Positions 21,918-35,300 of a stretch of 64,000 bases of DNA are shown one piece after another; positions within the stretch are counted from its first letter, which is position 1; the number at the start of each line of letters is the position of its first letter. The notes under the pieces are model-generated. The model was not told the DNA's origin. It ran no database searches and worked only from the letters and a program-made list of their open reading frames with translations. The translations under genes and the position numbers were made by a program. The stretch comes from Rutidosis leptorrhynchoides (lineage: Eukaryota > Streptophyta > Magnoliopsida > Asterales > Asteraceae), in the NCBI RefSeq assembly GCF_046630445.1, contig NC_092338.1, forward strand, positions 205,203,501 through 205,267,500, written 5' to 3'.

Positions 21918-24251
21918 TCACGGGTACGTTTCTTCTTAACAACTCCTATACTTCATGTTTATTCGATTCGGATGTCGATAAATGTTTTGTATCCAATTCT
22001 TTGGAGCCTACTATTTGCACTCCACCACCCCCTAGATATTACTTAGGCCATTCAAGTGACCAACGGAAAACTATTGCGTACCGACAAATTTATCAGAGAG
22101 TGTACGTCAAACTTATTGGGTAGGTAATTTGAGCTTTGATTTGACATCTATAGAACTAGGGAGCCCAAAACCTATACGTTAGGAAGGGAATGTTTTCCCC
22201 ACATATATGTGATTTTAGTGAACTAAATAATTTCCGTTTAAGAACCGATATCCTCTTCCCCGTATCAACAACCTCTTGAACCGTTACACGGATCTCGCGT
22301 ATATTCTAAAATCGACCTTCATTCTGGTTATCATCAATTGGGGGTTAAGGGAAAAGATGTCTCCTAAACCGCTTTCCGAACTCGTTACGATAGTTATAAA
22401 TTTCTTTTAGTGCCGTTCAGTTTATCTAAGGCTCCGCCCGTATTCATAGACCTCCGGAACCGCGTATGCAAACTTATCTAGACAAATCCGTTACCGTACT
22501 TATAATTTTAAGCTATTCAAGCGGAAAGGAAAAACGAACAACGTCTCCGTATTACGGTCGAACTCTTGAGAAAAGAGCAACTCTATGCCGAATTCTCCAA
22601 GTGAGAATTTTAGTTAAACGAAGTCCAAATTCTAAACCATATTGTTAGTGGTCAAGGTATTACAGTAGATCTCGTAAAAAAAAAAAAAAATTTATTAAAC
22701 ATTTTCCATGTCCGGACTTTGAACGTGATTTTTCACACCAACCTCACTAGATAAATTCGTGTGGCACAAAATGGAACTCAAATATAGAAATACTTCTACA
22801 TGAACGCCTGAAAGGCAACCCCTCTCGACTCGAAATCAAGGAAGCTGAAATTCGTTATTTTACACGGAGAATTTGAATACTTATTTATGGATCCGATCAA
22901 TCTTCTCGTCATCGCGTACCACGATACATAGCTCTGCTATTTCACTAATACCGTCTGATATTACTGAGACCAAAGATAACACACAATCCAAGGATACCCC
23001 TTTCTTCTTTGACTTAACGTCCTTGTGCTTCTGTTATACGGCCAACTACTACTCAACCCCGAGCTATACAACTACGTGTACTATCTCGTTTCCCACTAAG
23101 TCTCAACATTTGGCCACTAGATGCGCGATATGGCTACCTCAAAATGTGAACTCATCCTATTCTAAGTTCTCATTTCACTCCTATCTTTTTGCTCGTACTT
23201 CCGTATACGGAAACCTTTTTATATAATTTCTCAATGGAGAGAGAGACTCTTCACGTGTTACTAGTATTCGCCACGAGGGTGACTAGCCCTTACGAACATT
23301 TTTCAGTAGCCGACAAGAAACCTGTTCCAACAAACGCTTTCGAACCCTAACTAACTTGTCCAAGCATATCTTAAGAAATTATATTCCAACACGGTGTATC
23401 ATTGTCAATTATCCCGGATCGAAAATACTCGTTACACATCTTGTTTACAAGAAGCCTTCGGAACACGTTTAGACGTGAGTACTGCATATCTTCCACAAAC
23501 AGAGGAGCTAAGCAAACGAACAATTTACATCTTGGAAAGACATGTTACAAACTTGTATTGTCGCCTTTAGTTGATCCCTCTTACAACAGTAGTTATCACT
23601 CGCGTGTTAACGCGCACTTTTCGAAACTTTATATAACCACAAATGTTGTTCTCCTATTCGTTGGACCGAAGTAGGTGACAAGAAAATCATCAGATCCGAA
23701 ATCATTCAAGAAACAACCTTTGAGATAGTTCAAGTCCGTGAAGGGCTCAAGACGGCCCGTGGTCGCCAAAGGAGTTATACCAATGTTAGATGAAAATCTC
23801 TCAAATTTAAAGTCAGTAACCGTGTAATATTGAAAACCACACCTTGGAAAGGTGTAATCCGTTTCGGGAAATCGAGGAAATTTATATCCGCAATATTGAT
23901 CCTTTTGAAATCTTGGGGCGTCTTGGAACCGCTTCCTACCGTTTAGAACCTCCGACTCAATTAAGTTTCCGTTTACCTTACGTTCCATGTAACAAACTTA
24001 GATACGTGTCCTGCGGAACAGGAACGTGCTATCCTTCTAGATAAACTTACTATTGATGACAACTCCTCTTCGTAGAAAGACCGGTTGAAATTATGGATCG
24101 TAAAACCAAGCCTTAATACAACATAAAACCCCGACTATCCAGATTCGTGGAAATGCCCAAGGACGTATCTTCACTTATTCATAGTTTGGGCAACACAAGG
24201 TCTCGAGTAAGAGACATCGACCATTACTTCCAACTAAATTTCGGGACGAAA
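21918..24251 (+). pseudogene. Decayed pol of internal copy 1 (protease, RT, integrase, chromodomain-like relics)
   Basis: No long ORF, but short stretches in shifting frames are recognisable in order: protease start GTFLLNN (about 21925-21990); RT with SRVYSKIDLHSGYHQL (about 22290-22345), AFRTRY and VSGQGI (about 22640); integrase near YLKEIIFQHG and IIPDR (about 23370-23430), TDG-like (about 23500), and WTEVGDKK with the QETT tail (about 23660-23790); then a GVIRFGK motif and chromodomain-like sequence (about 24130-24180). Catalytic aspartates of RT are not readable in frame. Internal deletions are likely, because the region is too short for a full pol. Confidence 0.75.
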
Positions 24252-24272
24252 TTTCTTTTAAGGTGTAGGTAA
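24252..24272 (+). other. Polypurine tract region before LTR2
   Basis: TTCTTTTAAGGTGTAGGTAA lies between the pol tail and LTR2. It is a weak purine tract, so plus-strand priming efficiency is uncertain. The same sequence precedes LTR3 (30488-30508). Confidence 0.55.
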
Positions 24273-26637
24273 TGTAACATCCCGCGTTTTTCTGTTAAAT
24301 TTATTTTAACACCGTCTTTTTCTTTTAAAATAATACCTTTCGTTATTTAAATTCGTACTTTTCGTTGACTAACGTCCTAATATTTCCGTTATTTAATTAT
24401 AACATCTCTCGGTCACTCGAGCGTTTTTAAAATATTCGTTTGGTTAATTCACGCACCCGCACCCGAACTAGAGGGACTAAACTTACAAAGAGGCCAAAGA
24501 TTTGACTAGGTCAACTAGTCAAACCTTCAACCTCCTCCTCTCATTTCTCTCTTTCTCTTCTCTTTCATACTTCCATTTTCTCTCAAGAACTCAAACAAGA
24601 AATCATCATCTAAATCCAGATCAAGAGGCAAACATCAAAACAAATTACATTTTCGTGATCCTCTCTTCATCCTCTACATTTTGGTACCAATTTCATCTCA
24701 TTTGGGTAACTTTCTAAAATCACTAGATTTTGTGTTCTTGATGTTTTTGATTTATAAAGTTATTAATTAGTGTCTATGGCTCAAGTCTAACATGAATATA
24801 TGTTTTGTTTGCTCGATTTGTTGTTTTGGAGTAACTAGCATGAACTTGAAAATGGGTGTGCTTAATCTTCGATTTTGGATGAGTTAATGTTGTTATATTG
24901 TTAAAGTTCATGTTTTAATTGTGTTACTAGTGCCACTAGCTTCATATTGATATGTAGGTTGATTAAGGAAACTTCAAAAACATGATTTTTGATTTTGTGA
25001 TCTTTGATTAGGGTTTGATCGTTCTTGAGACGAACTTTTTGATGCTTGAATGCCATGAAATGTAAATTGTAAGTGTGTAGTTGTAATGTATGTTTCATTA
25101 CCTTCAAAACGGCATATCACATGTGTGAATTGGATTCCCGAGACTTAAAATGCATTTTGTGAGCTTGAAACTTTGAAAATGGACTTTAAATGTTCACTTG
25201 ACGAGAAATCGGTTATTGGAAATGATGTTTTTGTTTGATGAAACGTGTTTAGTTGTGTTCCTTGTCAAAATAGCTTTCCAACGATATAAGATACGCTTTC
25301 TAAATGTTTACGGTTTGCATTTTGTGCTAAAACGAATTTTGGATCAAGACTTGAATATTTGAAATTGGCCAGGTACCAGCTCCCGTGTATTGTCGCGGCG
25401 CGATAATTGTGGGCCGCAGCGCGGCATAAGCCGTGTCCAGGCTCTGACCTCCTTGGTCAAAATAAGAAAAATGTTTGGCACGCTATGGACCTCCGATTCA
25501 CATGATACTTGTTCTAACATGCTTATATATGAATAAAAACCTCAGAAAAATAGTTCGAGACCCGACCCGAACGCGTTGACTTTTTCGTTGACTTTGACCC
25601 GACTAAAGTTTGACTTTTGTCAAACTTAACCAAATGATTATGAAATCTTTCTAACATGATTCTATACTTGTATCTTGCATGAAACTTGACAATTTGATTT
25701 ACATGCTTCATAATCGAGTCGTAACGAGCCATAGGACTAATTGAACATCTTTGACCTATCGTGTTTACCGTTATTGATACAACCTATTGTTTAGGTCAAG
25801 ACTAGCATTGTTCTTTGCACACGTTTACTTGTTGAAGTGCTTTATTACTCTTGCACTCAAGGTGAGATCATAGTCCCACTTTTACTCTTTTTGAACTTAC
25901 ATTTGGGATGAGAAAACATAAACATTTCTTTACTAAGTGAACACAAGTACAGGAAAACAAACATTCTACATACGAGTTTAGAAAAAAATCCTCAATTCGA
26001 TTATCATTAGTTACACTTGCCGGGTGTAAGCGAGAACTTATGTTGTATGGATCCATATGGGTTTGACAAACCCTCATTCAAACGGTTCGCTACCGTTTAC
26101 GAATGAAATATATTTTCGAGAAACAGTGTATGTTCTAGCACTAAGTGATGGGGTTCAATGGGAGAAATGTTAAGCATTGATAATTGGGTGCTCGTGAAAC
26201 AAATTTTGGAATGGTTAACTATTAATTCGATGTTGCAAATCTTGTGGTTCAATCTACTTATTTACTCACTTACTTACTTAAACCTATGATTTCACCAACG
26301 TTTTCGTTGACAGATTTCTATGTTTTTCTCAGGTCTTTGAACGATATGTGTTACATGCTTCCGCTCATTATTTTGATATTTGCTTTGGATGTCGAGTATT
26401 TATGCATACATGGAGCATCTTTTGGCTACTTTTAAATTGTGTCGCATAGGTTTCATTTGTACTTATAACTTTGTAACGTAACTTTTGGATGAACAATTCT
26501 TGTAAACTAGGGAACAATCTTTACTTTTACAATGAATGCGACATATTTTGGTCAAACGTTATTTTAAAGACTTATGACCACGTAACGGGACCTAAGTAGT
26601 CGGCGCCGTCAAATGACAATTTTGTCGGGTCGCTACA
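24273..26637 (+). repeat. LTR2, shared middle LTR
   Basis: Exactly 2365 bp. It shares with LTR3 most of the variants that separate both from LTR1, and has a few private changes. Confidence 0.95.
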
Positions 26638-26639
26638 AT

Positions 26640-26651
26640 TGGTATCAGAGC
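26640..26651 (+). other. Primer binding site, tRNA-iMet type, internal copy 2
   Basis: TGGTATCAGAGC exactly 6236 bp from the first copy. Confidence 0.9.
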
Positions 26652-27064
26652 ATTGGTTGTAGGGATTTAGAGTTCATTGGTGTCAACCCCGAGTCATAGG
26701 GTACATTAGTGAGTCTAGACTACAACCGGCATATAGAATTGGAGTAGGAATTACTTGACTACTTGTGCATTTATACTCGATCTCTTCTATTCACATCTAA
26801 CTCTTATTCTACCTTAATCTCACGTGGTTGATTTGATTGACACGCCACCTTGACTATATGAAATGATGTCGAATGCACATATGAATCAGGGTAATATAAT
26901 TTCCGGGATTATATTACGGTGACTCATATGAACATTCCGACATTATGACATAAAGAATTTAAGGCGAGTCAAGGAAAAAAATTTCCTCTTTATCTTGATT
27001 TCCATATCACGATTAGTATTATTGATAATACTAAACAACGGTATTCTTGTGTCATGAAGGAACA

Positions 27065-28153
27065 ATGGCTCACCAAGGTCAACCCAATACTCCTTCCGAA
27101 ACTCTCGAACAAGCTCTTCAACGAATGATAACCACCGCCGTGGGTGCGGCCGTGGCCGATCACTTTTCCAACAACAATAATCATGGAGCTGGTAATTCAA
27201 ACGAGGGGTGCTCCTACAAGAACTTCATGGGGTGCAAACCTCCCACTTTCGATGGAACCGAGGGACCGGTTGCTCTCACCAGATGGTTTGAACAAACGGA
27301 AGCCGTTTTTAACATAAGCGGTTGTCGGGACCAAGATAAGGTCAAGTTTTCCACCCTCACTCTCACCGGTATTGCTTTCTCATGGTGGAACACGTATGTA
27401 CAATCGGTGGGTATCGATGAAGCCCACGCACTCTCTTGGACCGAATTAAGAGAAAGAATGATCACCGAATACTTTCCGCGCGACGAAACTCGAAGGCTCG
27501 AACAGGGGCTAAGAAATTTACAAACGGTCTGGAATGACCTCGAAGCTTATAATCAACGGTTTGCTGAACTAGTCTTATTGTGTCCAAACCTCATGACTCT
27601 CGAGTCCCTAAGAGTTGAACTTTACATGGATGGCCTTCCGAAGAGCATTCAACACAGGGTAATGTCATCCAAACCCGCCAACCTACAAGAGGCTTTAATG
27701 ATGGCTCGCCAATCTATAGAAACGGTGGATGAAATTGAAGCACCGGCACCAACGGCCGAGGACCAACCGGGTAACAACAAAAGAAAATGGGAAGCCTCTC
27801 AATCCACCAACTACAATAGCAACAACTTTGTCAAGGAACTTTTCACCTCCGTCGGCAAGAAAAGTTATGCTGGAACTCGACCTTTTTGCAACAAATGCCA
27901 CAAACATCACTTTGGTGAATGTGGCAAGCTAATTTGCCACTGGTGCCAGGGAAGTGGTCATATTGCCAAATATTGTGGAAGTACCGCCCCCGTCAGTCAA
28001 AAGGGACCCAACACACAAAAGCCGGGTGTTTGTTTCGAATGTGGCCAACCGGGTCATTTTAGGAATGCATGTCCAACGAAGAAAGCCAACCCCAACACAC
28101 GCGGCCGAACTTCCAACATTAACACCGAGGATGCTCGAGACGACATGAACTAG
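27065..28153 (+). CDS. Gag of internal copy 2, intact
   Basis: A 362-residue ORF from ATG 27065 to TAG 28151-28153. It has the gag core (KPPTFDG, RWFEQTE, FSWWN), an N-terminal Gln/Asn-rich part, a linker of about 60 residues rich in Pro, Asn and Lys, a cysteine/histidine cluster starting CNKCHKHH, and two CCHC knuckles (CHWCQGSGHIAKYC and CFECGQPGHFRNAC). It is the only uninterrupted retroelement structural gene in the window. Gag assembles the virus-like particle and packages RNA; with pol ruined downstream, replication would need enzymes supplied by relatives. Confidence 0.92.
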   Translation: MAHQGQPNTPSETLEQALQRMITTAVGAAVADHFSNNNNHGAGNSNEGCSYKNFMGCKPPTFDGTEGPVALTRWFEQTEAVFNISGCRDQDKVKFSTLTLTGIAFSWWNTYVQSVGIDEAHALSWTELRERMITEYFPRDETRRLEQGLRNLQTVWNDLEAYNQRFAELVLLCPNLMTLESLRVELYMDGLPKSIQHRVMSSKPANLQEALMMARQSIETVDEIEAPAPTAEDQPGNNKRKWEASQSTNYNSNNFVKELFTSVGKKSYAGTRPFCNKCHKHHFGECGKLICHWCQGSGHIAKYCGSTAPVSQKGPNTQKPGVCFECGQPGHFRNACPTKKANPNTRGRTSNINTEDARDDMN

Positions 28154-30487
28154 TCACGGGTACGTTTCTTCTTAACAACTCCTATACTTCATGGTTATTC
28201 GATTCGGATGTCGATAAATGTTTTGTATCCAAGGCTTTGGAGCCTACTATTTGCACTCCACCACCCCCTAGATATTACTTAGGTCATTCAAGTGACCAAC
28301 GGAAAACTATTGCGTACCGACAAATTTATCGGAGAGTGTACGTCAAACTTATTGGGTAGGTAATTTGAACTTTGATTTGATATCTATAGAACTAGGGAGC
28401 CCAAAACCTATACGTTAGGAAGGGAATGTTTTCCCCACTTATATGTGATTTTAGTGAACTAAATAATTTCCGTTTAAGAACCGATATCCTCTTCCCCGTA
28501 TCAACAACCTCTTGAACCGTTACACGGATCTCGCGTATATTCTAAAATCGACCTTCATTCTGGTTATCATCAATTGGGGGTTAAGGGAGAAGATGTCTCC
28601 TAAACCGCTTTCCGAACTCGTTACGATAGTTATAAATTTCTTTTAGTGCCGTTCAGTTTATCTAAGGCTCCGCCCGTATTCATAGACCTCCGGAACCGCG
28701 TATGCAAACTTATCTAGACAAATCCGTTACCGTACTTATAATTTTAAGCTATTCAAGCGGAAAGGAAAAACGAACAACGTCTCCGTCTTACGGTCGAACT
28801 CTTGAGAAAAGAGCAACTCTATGCCGAATTCTCCAAGTGAGAATTTTAGTTAAACGAAGTCCAAATTCTAAACCATATTGTTAGTGGTCAAGGTATTACA
28901 GTAGATCTCGTAAAAAAAAAAAAATATTTATTAAACATTTTCCATGTCCGGACTTTGAACGTGATTTTTCACACCAACCTCACTAGATAAATTCGTGTGG
29001 CACAAAATGGAACTCAAATATAGAAATACTTCTACGTGAACGCCTGAAAGGCAACCCCTCTCGACTCGAAATCAAGGAAGCTGAAATTCGTTATTTTACA
29101 CGGAGAATTTGAATACTTATTTATGGATCCGATCAATCTTCTCGTTATCGCGTACCACGATACATAGCTCTGCTATTTCACTAATACCGTCTGATATTAC
29201 TGAGACCAAAGATAACACACAATCCAAGGATACCCCTTTCTTCTTTGACTTAACGTCCTTGTGCTTCTGTTATACGGCCAACTACTACTCAACCCCGAGC
29301 TATACAACTACGTGTACTATCTCGTTTCCCACCAAGTCTCAACATTTGGCCACTAGATGCGCGATATGGCTACCTCAAAATGTGAACTCATCCTATTCTA
29401 AGTTCTCATTTCACTCCTATCTTTTTGCTCGTACTTCCGTATACGGAAACCTTTTTATATAATTTCTCAATGGAGAGAGAGACTCTTCACGTGTTACTAG
29501 TATTCGCCACGAGGGTGACTAGCCCTTACGAACATTTTTCAGTAGCCGACAAGAAACCTGTTCCAACAAACGCTTTCGAACCCTAACTAACTTGTCCAAG
29601 CATATCTTAAGAAATTATATTCCAACACGGTGTATCATTGTCAATTATCCCGGATCGAAAATACTCGTTACACATCTTGTTTACAAGAAGCCTTCGGAAC
29701 ACGTTTAGACGTGAGTACTGCGTATCTTCCACAAACAGAGGAGCTAAGCAAACGAACAATTTACATCTTGGAAAGACATGTTACAAACTTGTATTGTCGC
29801 CTTTAGTTGATCCCTCTTACAACAGTAGTTATCACTCGCGTGTTAACGCGCACTTTTCGAAACTTTATATAACCACAAATGTTGTTCTCCTATTCGTTGG
29901 ACCGAAGTAGGTGACAAGAAAATCATCAGATCCGAAATCATTCAAGAAACAACCTTTGAGATAGTTCAAGTCCGAGAAGGGCTCAAGACGGCCCGTGGTC
30001 GCCAAAGGAGTTATACCAATGTTAGATGAAAATCTCTCAAATTTAAAGTCAGTAACCGTGTAATATTGAAAACCACACCTTGGAAAGGTGTAATCCGTTT
30101 CGGGAAATCGAGGAAATTTATATCCGCAATATTGATCCTTTTGAAATCTTGGGGCGTCTTGGAACCGCTTCCTACCGTTTAGAACCTCCGACTCAATTAA
30201 GTTTCTGTTTACCTTACGTTCCATGTAACAAACTTAGATACGTGTCCTGCGGAACAGGAACGTGCTATCCTTCTAGATAAACTTACTATTGATGACAACT
30301 CCTCTTCGTAGAAAGACCGGTTGAAATTGTGGATCGTAAAACCAAGCCTTAATACAACATAAAACCCCGACTATCCAGATTCGTGGAAATGCCCAAGGAC
30401 GTATCTTCACTTATTCGTAGTTTGGGCAACACAAGGTCTCAAGTAAGAGACATCGACCATTACTTCCAACTAAATTTCGGGACGAAA
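28154..30487 (+). pseudogene. Decayed pol of internal copy 2
   Basis: It has the same relics, stops and frameshifts as copy 1 at the same offsets (+6236), with only scattered substitutions. The decay therefore predates the duplication. Recognisable motifs include SRVYSKIDLHSGYHQL (about 28526-28581), VSGQGI (about 28876), the integrase relic near WTEVGDKK (about 29896) and GVIRFGK (about 30085). Confidence 0.75.
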
Positions 30488-30508
30488 TTTCTTTTAAGGT
30501 GTAGGTAA

Positions 30509-32873
30509 TGTAACATCCCGCGTTTTTCCGTTAAATTTATTTTAACACCGTCTTTTTCTTTTAAAATAATACCTTTCGTTATTTAAATTCGTACTTTTCG
30601 TTGAGTAACATCCTAATATTTCCGTTATTTAATTATAACATCTCTCGGTCACTCGAGCGTTTTTAAAATATTCGTTTGGTTAATTCACGCACCCGCACCC
30701 GAACTAGAGGGACTAAACTTACAAAGAGGCCAAAGATTTGACTAGGTCAACTAGTCAAACCTTCAACCTCCTCCTCTCATTTCTCTCTTTCTCTTCTCTT
30801 TCATACTTCCATTTTCTCTCAAGAACTCAAACAAGAAATCATCATCTAAATCCGGATCAAGAGGCAAACATCAAAACAAATTACATTTTCGTGATCCTCT
30901 CTTCATCCTCTACATTTTGGTACCAATTTCATCTCATTTGGGTAACTTTCTAAAATCACTAGATTTTGTGTTCTTGATGTTTTTGATTTATAAAGTTGTT
31001 AATTAGTGTCTATGGCTCAAGTCTAACATGAATATATGTTTTGTTTGCTCGATTTGTTGTTTTGGAGTAACTAGCATGAACTTGAAAATGGGTGTGCTTA
31101 ATCTTCGATTTTGGATGAGTTAATGTTGTTATATTGTTAAAGTTCATGTTTTAATTGTGTTACTAGTGCCACTAGCTTCATATTGATATGTAGGTTGATT
31201 AAGGAAACTTCAAAAACATGATTTTTGATTTTGTGATCTTTGATTAGGGTTTGATCGTTCTTGAGACGAACTTTTTGATGCTTGAATGCCATGAAATGTA
31301 AATTGTAAGTGTGTAGTTGTAATGTATGTTTCATTACCTTCAAAACGGCATATCACATGTGTGAATTGGATTCCCGAGACTTAAAATGCATTTTGTGAGC
31401 TTGAAACTTTGAAAATGGACTTTAAATGTTCACTTGACGAGAAATCGGTTATTGGAAATGATGTTTTTGTTTGATGAAACGTGTTTAGTTGTGTTCCTTG
31501 TCAAAAGAGCTTTCCAACGATATAAGATACGCTTTCTAAATGTTTACGGTTTGCATTTTGTGCTAAAACGAATTTTGGATCAAGACTTGAACATTTGAAA
31601 TTGGCCAGGTACCAGCTCCCGTGTATTGTCGCGGCGCGACAATTGTGGGCCGCGGCGCGGCATAAGCCGTGTCCAGGCTCTGACCTCCTTGGTCAAAATA
31701 AGAAAAATGTTTGGCACGCTATGGACCTCCGATTCACATGATACTTGTTCTAACATGCTTATATATGAATAAAAACCTCAGAAAAATAGTTCGAGACCCG
31801 ACCCGAACGCGTTGACTTTTTCGTTGACTTTGACCCGACTAAAGTTTGACTTTTGTCAAACTTAACCAAATGATTATGAAATCTTTCTAACATGATTCTA
31901 TACTTGTATCTTGCATGAAACTTGACAATTTGATTTACATGGTTCATAATCGAGTCGTAACGAGCCATAGGACTAATTGAACATCTTTGACCTATCGTGT
32001 TTACCGTTATTGATACAACCTATTGTTTAGGTCAAGACTAGCATTGTTCTTTGCACACGTTTACTTGTTGAAGTGCTTTATTACTCTTGCACTCAAGGTG
32101 AGATCATAGTCCCACTTTTACTCTTTTTGAACTTACATTTGGGATGAGAAAACATAAACATTTCTTTACTAAGTGAACACAAGTACAGGAAAACAAACAT
32201 TCTACATACGAGTTTAGAACAAAATCCTCAATTCGATTATCATTAGTTACACTTGCCGGGTGTAAGCGAGAACTTATGTTGTATGGATCCATATGGGTTT
32301 GACAAACCCTCATTCAAACGGTTCGCTACCGTTTACGAATGAAATATATTTTCGAGAAACAGTGTATGTTCTAGCACTAAGTGATGGGGTTCAATGGGAG
32401 AAATGTTAAGCATTGATAATTGGGTGCTCGTGAAACAAATTTTGGAATGGTTAACTATTAATTCGATGTTGCAAATCTTGTGGTTCAATCTACTTATTTA
32501 CTCACTTACTTACTTAAACCTATGATTTCACCAACGTTTTCGTTGACAGATTTCTATGTTTTTCTCAGGTCTTTGAACGATATGTGTTACATGCTTCCGC
32601 TCATTATTTTGATATTTGCTTTGGATGTCGAGTATTTATGCATACATGGAGCATCTTTTGGCTACTTTTAAATTGTGTCGCATAGGTTTCATTTGTACTT
32701 ATAACTTTGTAACGTAACTTTTGGATGAACAATTCTTGTAAACTAGGGAACAATCTTTACTTTTACAATGAATGCGACATATTTTGGTCAAACGTTATTT
32801 TAAAGACTTATGACCACGTAACGGGACCTAAGTAGTCGGCGCCGTCAAATGACAATTTTGTCGGGTCGCTACA
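30509..32873 (+). repeat. LTR3 of the three-LTR element
   Basis: 2365 bp, TG...CA, followed directly by the AAATC duplication and the rest of element B. It carries private changes near 30605, 31940 and 32219. Confidence 0.95.
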
Positions 32874-32878
32874 AAATC
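32874..32878. other. Target-site duplication AAATC, right copy
   Basis: Identical to 18032-18036. Confidence 0.95.
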
Positions 32879-33171
32879 TAAACCCTAAACCCTAAATTTC
32901 TAAACCCTAATATCTAAACCCTATAAACCCTAATATCTAAACCCTAATATCTAAACCCCAATAGCTAAAACCTCAAAATACGCTCGAAAAACATTTATTT
33001 CTTCGAGCATTTTCCCGCAAAAATAAAAACATTTATCACAAAGTGTCTCTACTAAATGTTTATATTTTCATCTCATCTATAATGTTCGTGAACAAAGTTT
33101 TTTCAAAAAATGAAAAAAAAAATTGCTTCCCTCCGCTTTCTCCCTATTGGTTACTTCCCTCTTGATCCTAC

Positions 33172-34154
<983 letters not shown>

Positions 34155-34216
<62 letters not shown>
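34155..34216. repeat. (AT)n microsatellite between C and D
   Basis: About 31 AT units. Confidence 0.95.
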
Positions 34217-34219
<3 letters not shown>

Positions 34220-34813
34220 TGAGATCATTTTTATTGTGAGAACTCTAGGAACTCCAAATACACTCAAAATACACTAAAATTCGAGCAAAAATGGACACGG
34301 ACGAAAAAAGGGAAATTTGAGCAAAAATAAAAAACACGGACGAACAAAAAATCATAGTCGAGCAATTTTTTTTTTTTCGAGTTTCAAAAATGTAGAACGC
34401 ATTTTTGCTCGACTATCATGTGTTCTACATTTTTTTGTTCGACTATCAAAAATGTAGAACACATTTTTGTTCGAATATCAAAATTTTTGTTCGACCGCCC
34501 TTTTTTTGGTTCGAATTACAAAAATGTAGAACACATTTTTGTTCGACTACCGCCGTGTTCTATATTTTTTTGTTCGACTATCAAAATGTAGAACACATTT
34601 TGTTAGAATATCACAATTTTTGTTCGACTTTCTTTTTTTTGTTCGGCCGCCTTTTTTTTGTTCGACTTTCTTGCTTTTTTCTCGACTATCCCCTTTTTTG
34701 CTCTACTGCCACTTTTTTTGCTCAAATTTCTCCCTTTTTTGTTCGAATTTCAGTGTATTTTTGAGTTCTCAAAGTTCTCACACCAAAAAAGTTCTCATTT
34801 GATCCCTCTACTA
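34217..34813. mobile_element. Microsatellite-flanked inverted-repeat element D
   Basis: The left end (34217-34300) and the complement of the right end (about 34735-34813) match over about 80 bp, including TGTGAGAACT and AAATACACT-AAATTCGA. It is flanked by AT tracts on both sides. The inside is an array of a short T-rich motif (TTTTTGTTCGACTATC and variants) alternating with GTAGAACACA, in both orientations. No protein is credible; the ORFs here are low-complexity artefacts. Confidence 0.7.
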
Positions 34814-34815
34814 TG

Positions 34816-34818
<3 letters not shown>

Positions 34819-34891
<73 letters not shown>
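34819..34891. repeat. (AT)n microsatellite, right flank of D
   Basis: About 36 AT units. Confidence 0.95.
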
Positions 34892-34893
<2 letters not shown>

Positions 34894-35300
34894 TTTTCGT
34901 TATTTTATCAAATGTATACTCTAGTCATTGTACATTAATTATACGTACTTATTTTAATTATTTATTTGTTCGTTATTTATTCGTAATGATGATGATCCAA
35001 GATTATAAATTACCCAAGTTTCGTTGGTTTCACAGAACCTAGTCTCGATTTCTTAACCGAGTTTAAAGTTTACTTTGGTCATCCTAGGTCTCATCTCCTA
35101 GGTTTAAGTTTCGTTAAATTCTTAACAGTCGTTAACAAAATATAAATGAAAAAGTTCGGTTGTTATATACAGACTTCCCAATGACCACCCAAGTAAAAAA
35201 AAAACACAGGGACTCCACGTGAAATTTGGGGTAAAACACAGAGACCCAAGTTTTTTTCTAAAGAAATTTAGCTGGTAAGCAAATTTTAATTTAGGCAAAA
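34892..35300. other. Unassigned AT-rich interval
   Basis: No ORF, repeat structure or known family recognised. It may hold the outer end of the copia 3' LTR, whose left boundary I could not fix. Confidence 0.4.

Larger units (their letters stand above)
18037..32873 (+). mobile_element. Tekay/Del-like Ty3/gypsy element in a three-LTR tandem (LTR-int-LTR-int-LTR)
   Basis: Three LTRs of exactly 2365 bp (18037-20401, 24273-26637, 30509-32873) alternate with two internal regions of exactly 3871 bp, giving a period of 6236 bp. One target duplication brackets the whole array, so it behaves as one insertion. Each internal region has a tRNA-iMet primer site, a gag gene and a heavily decayed pol. The chromovirus-like (Tekay/Del) assignment rests on LTR size, primer type, gag with zinc knuckles and a chromodomain-like tail; it is moderately secure. 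Confidence 0.93.

Noticed and set aside
22680..22695. A-rich run as a poly(A) tail of a LINE or processed gene
   Set aside because: It is inside the decayed pol of the gypsy element at the same offset in both copies, with no target duplication.
34405..34802. Phe/Cys-rich overlapping ORFs in element D
   Set aside because: Artefacts of the short T-rich motif array.
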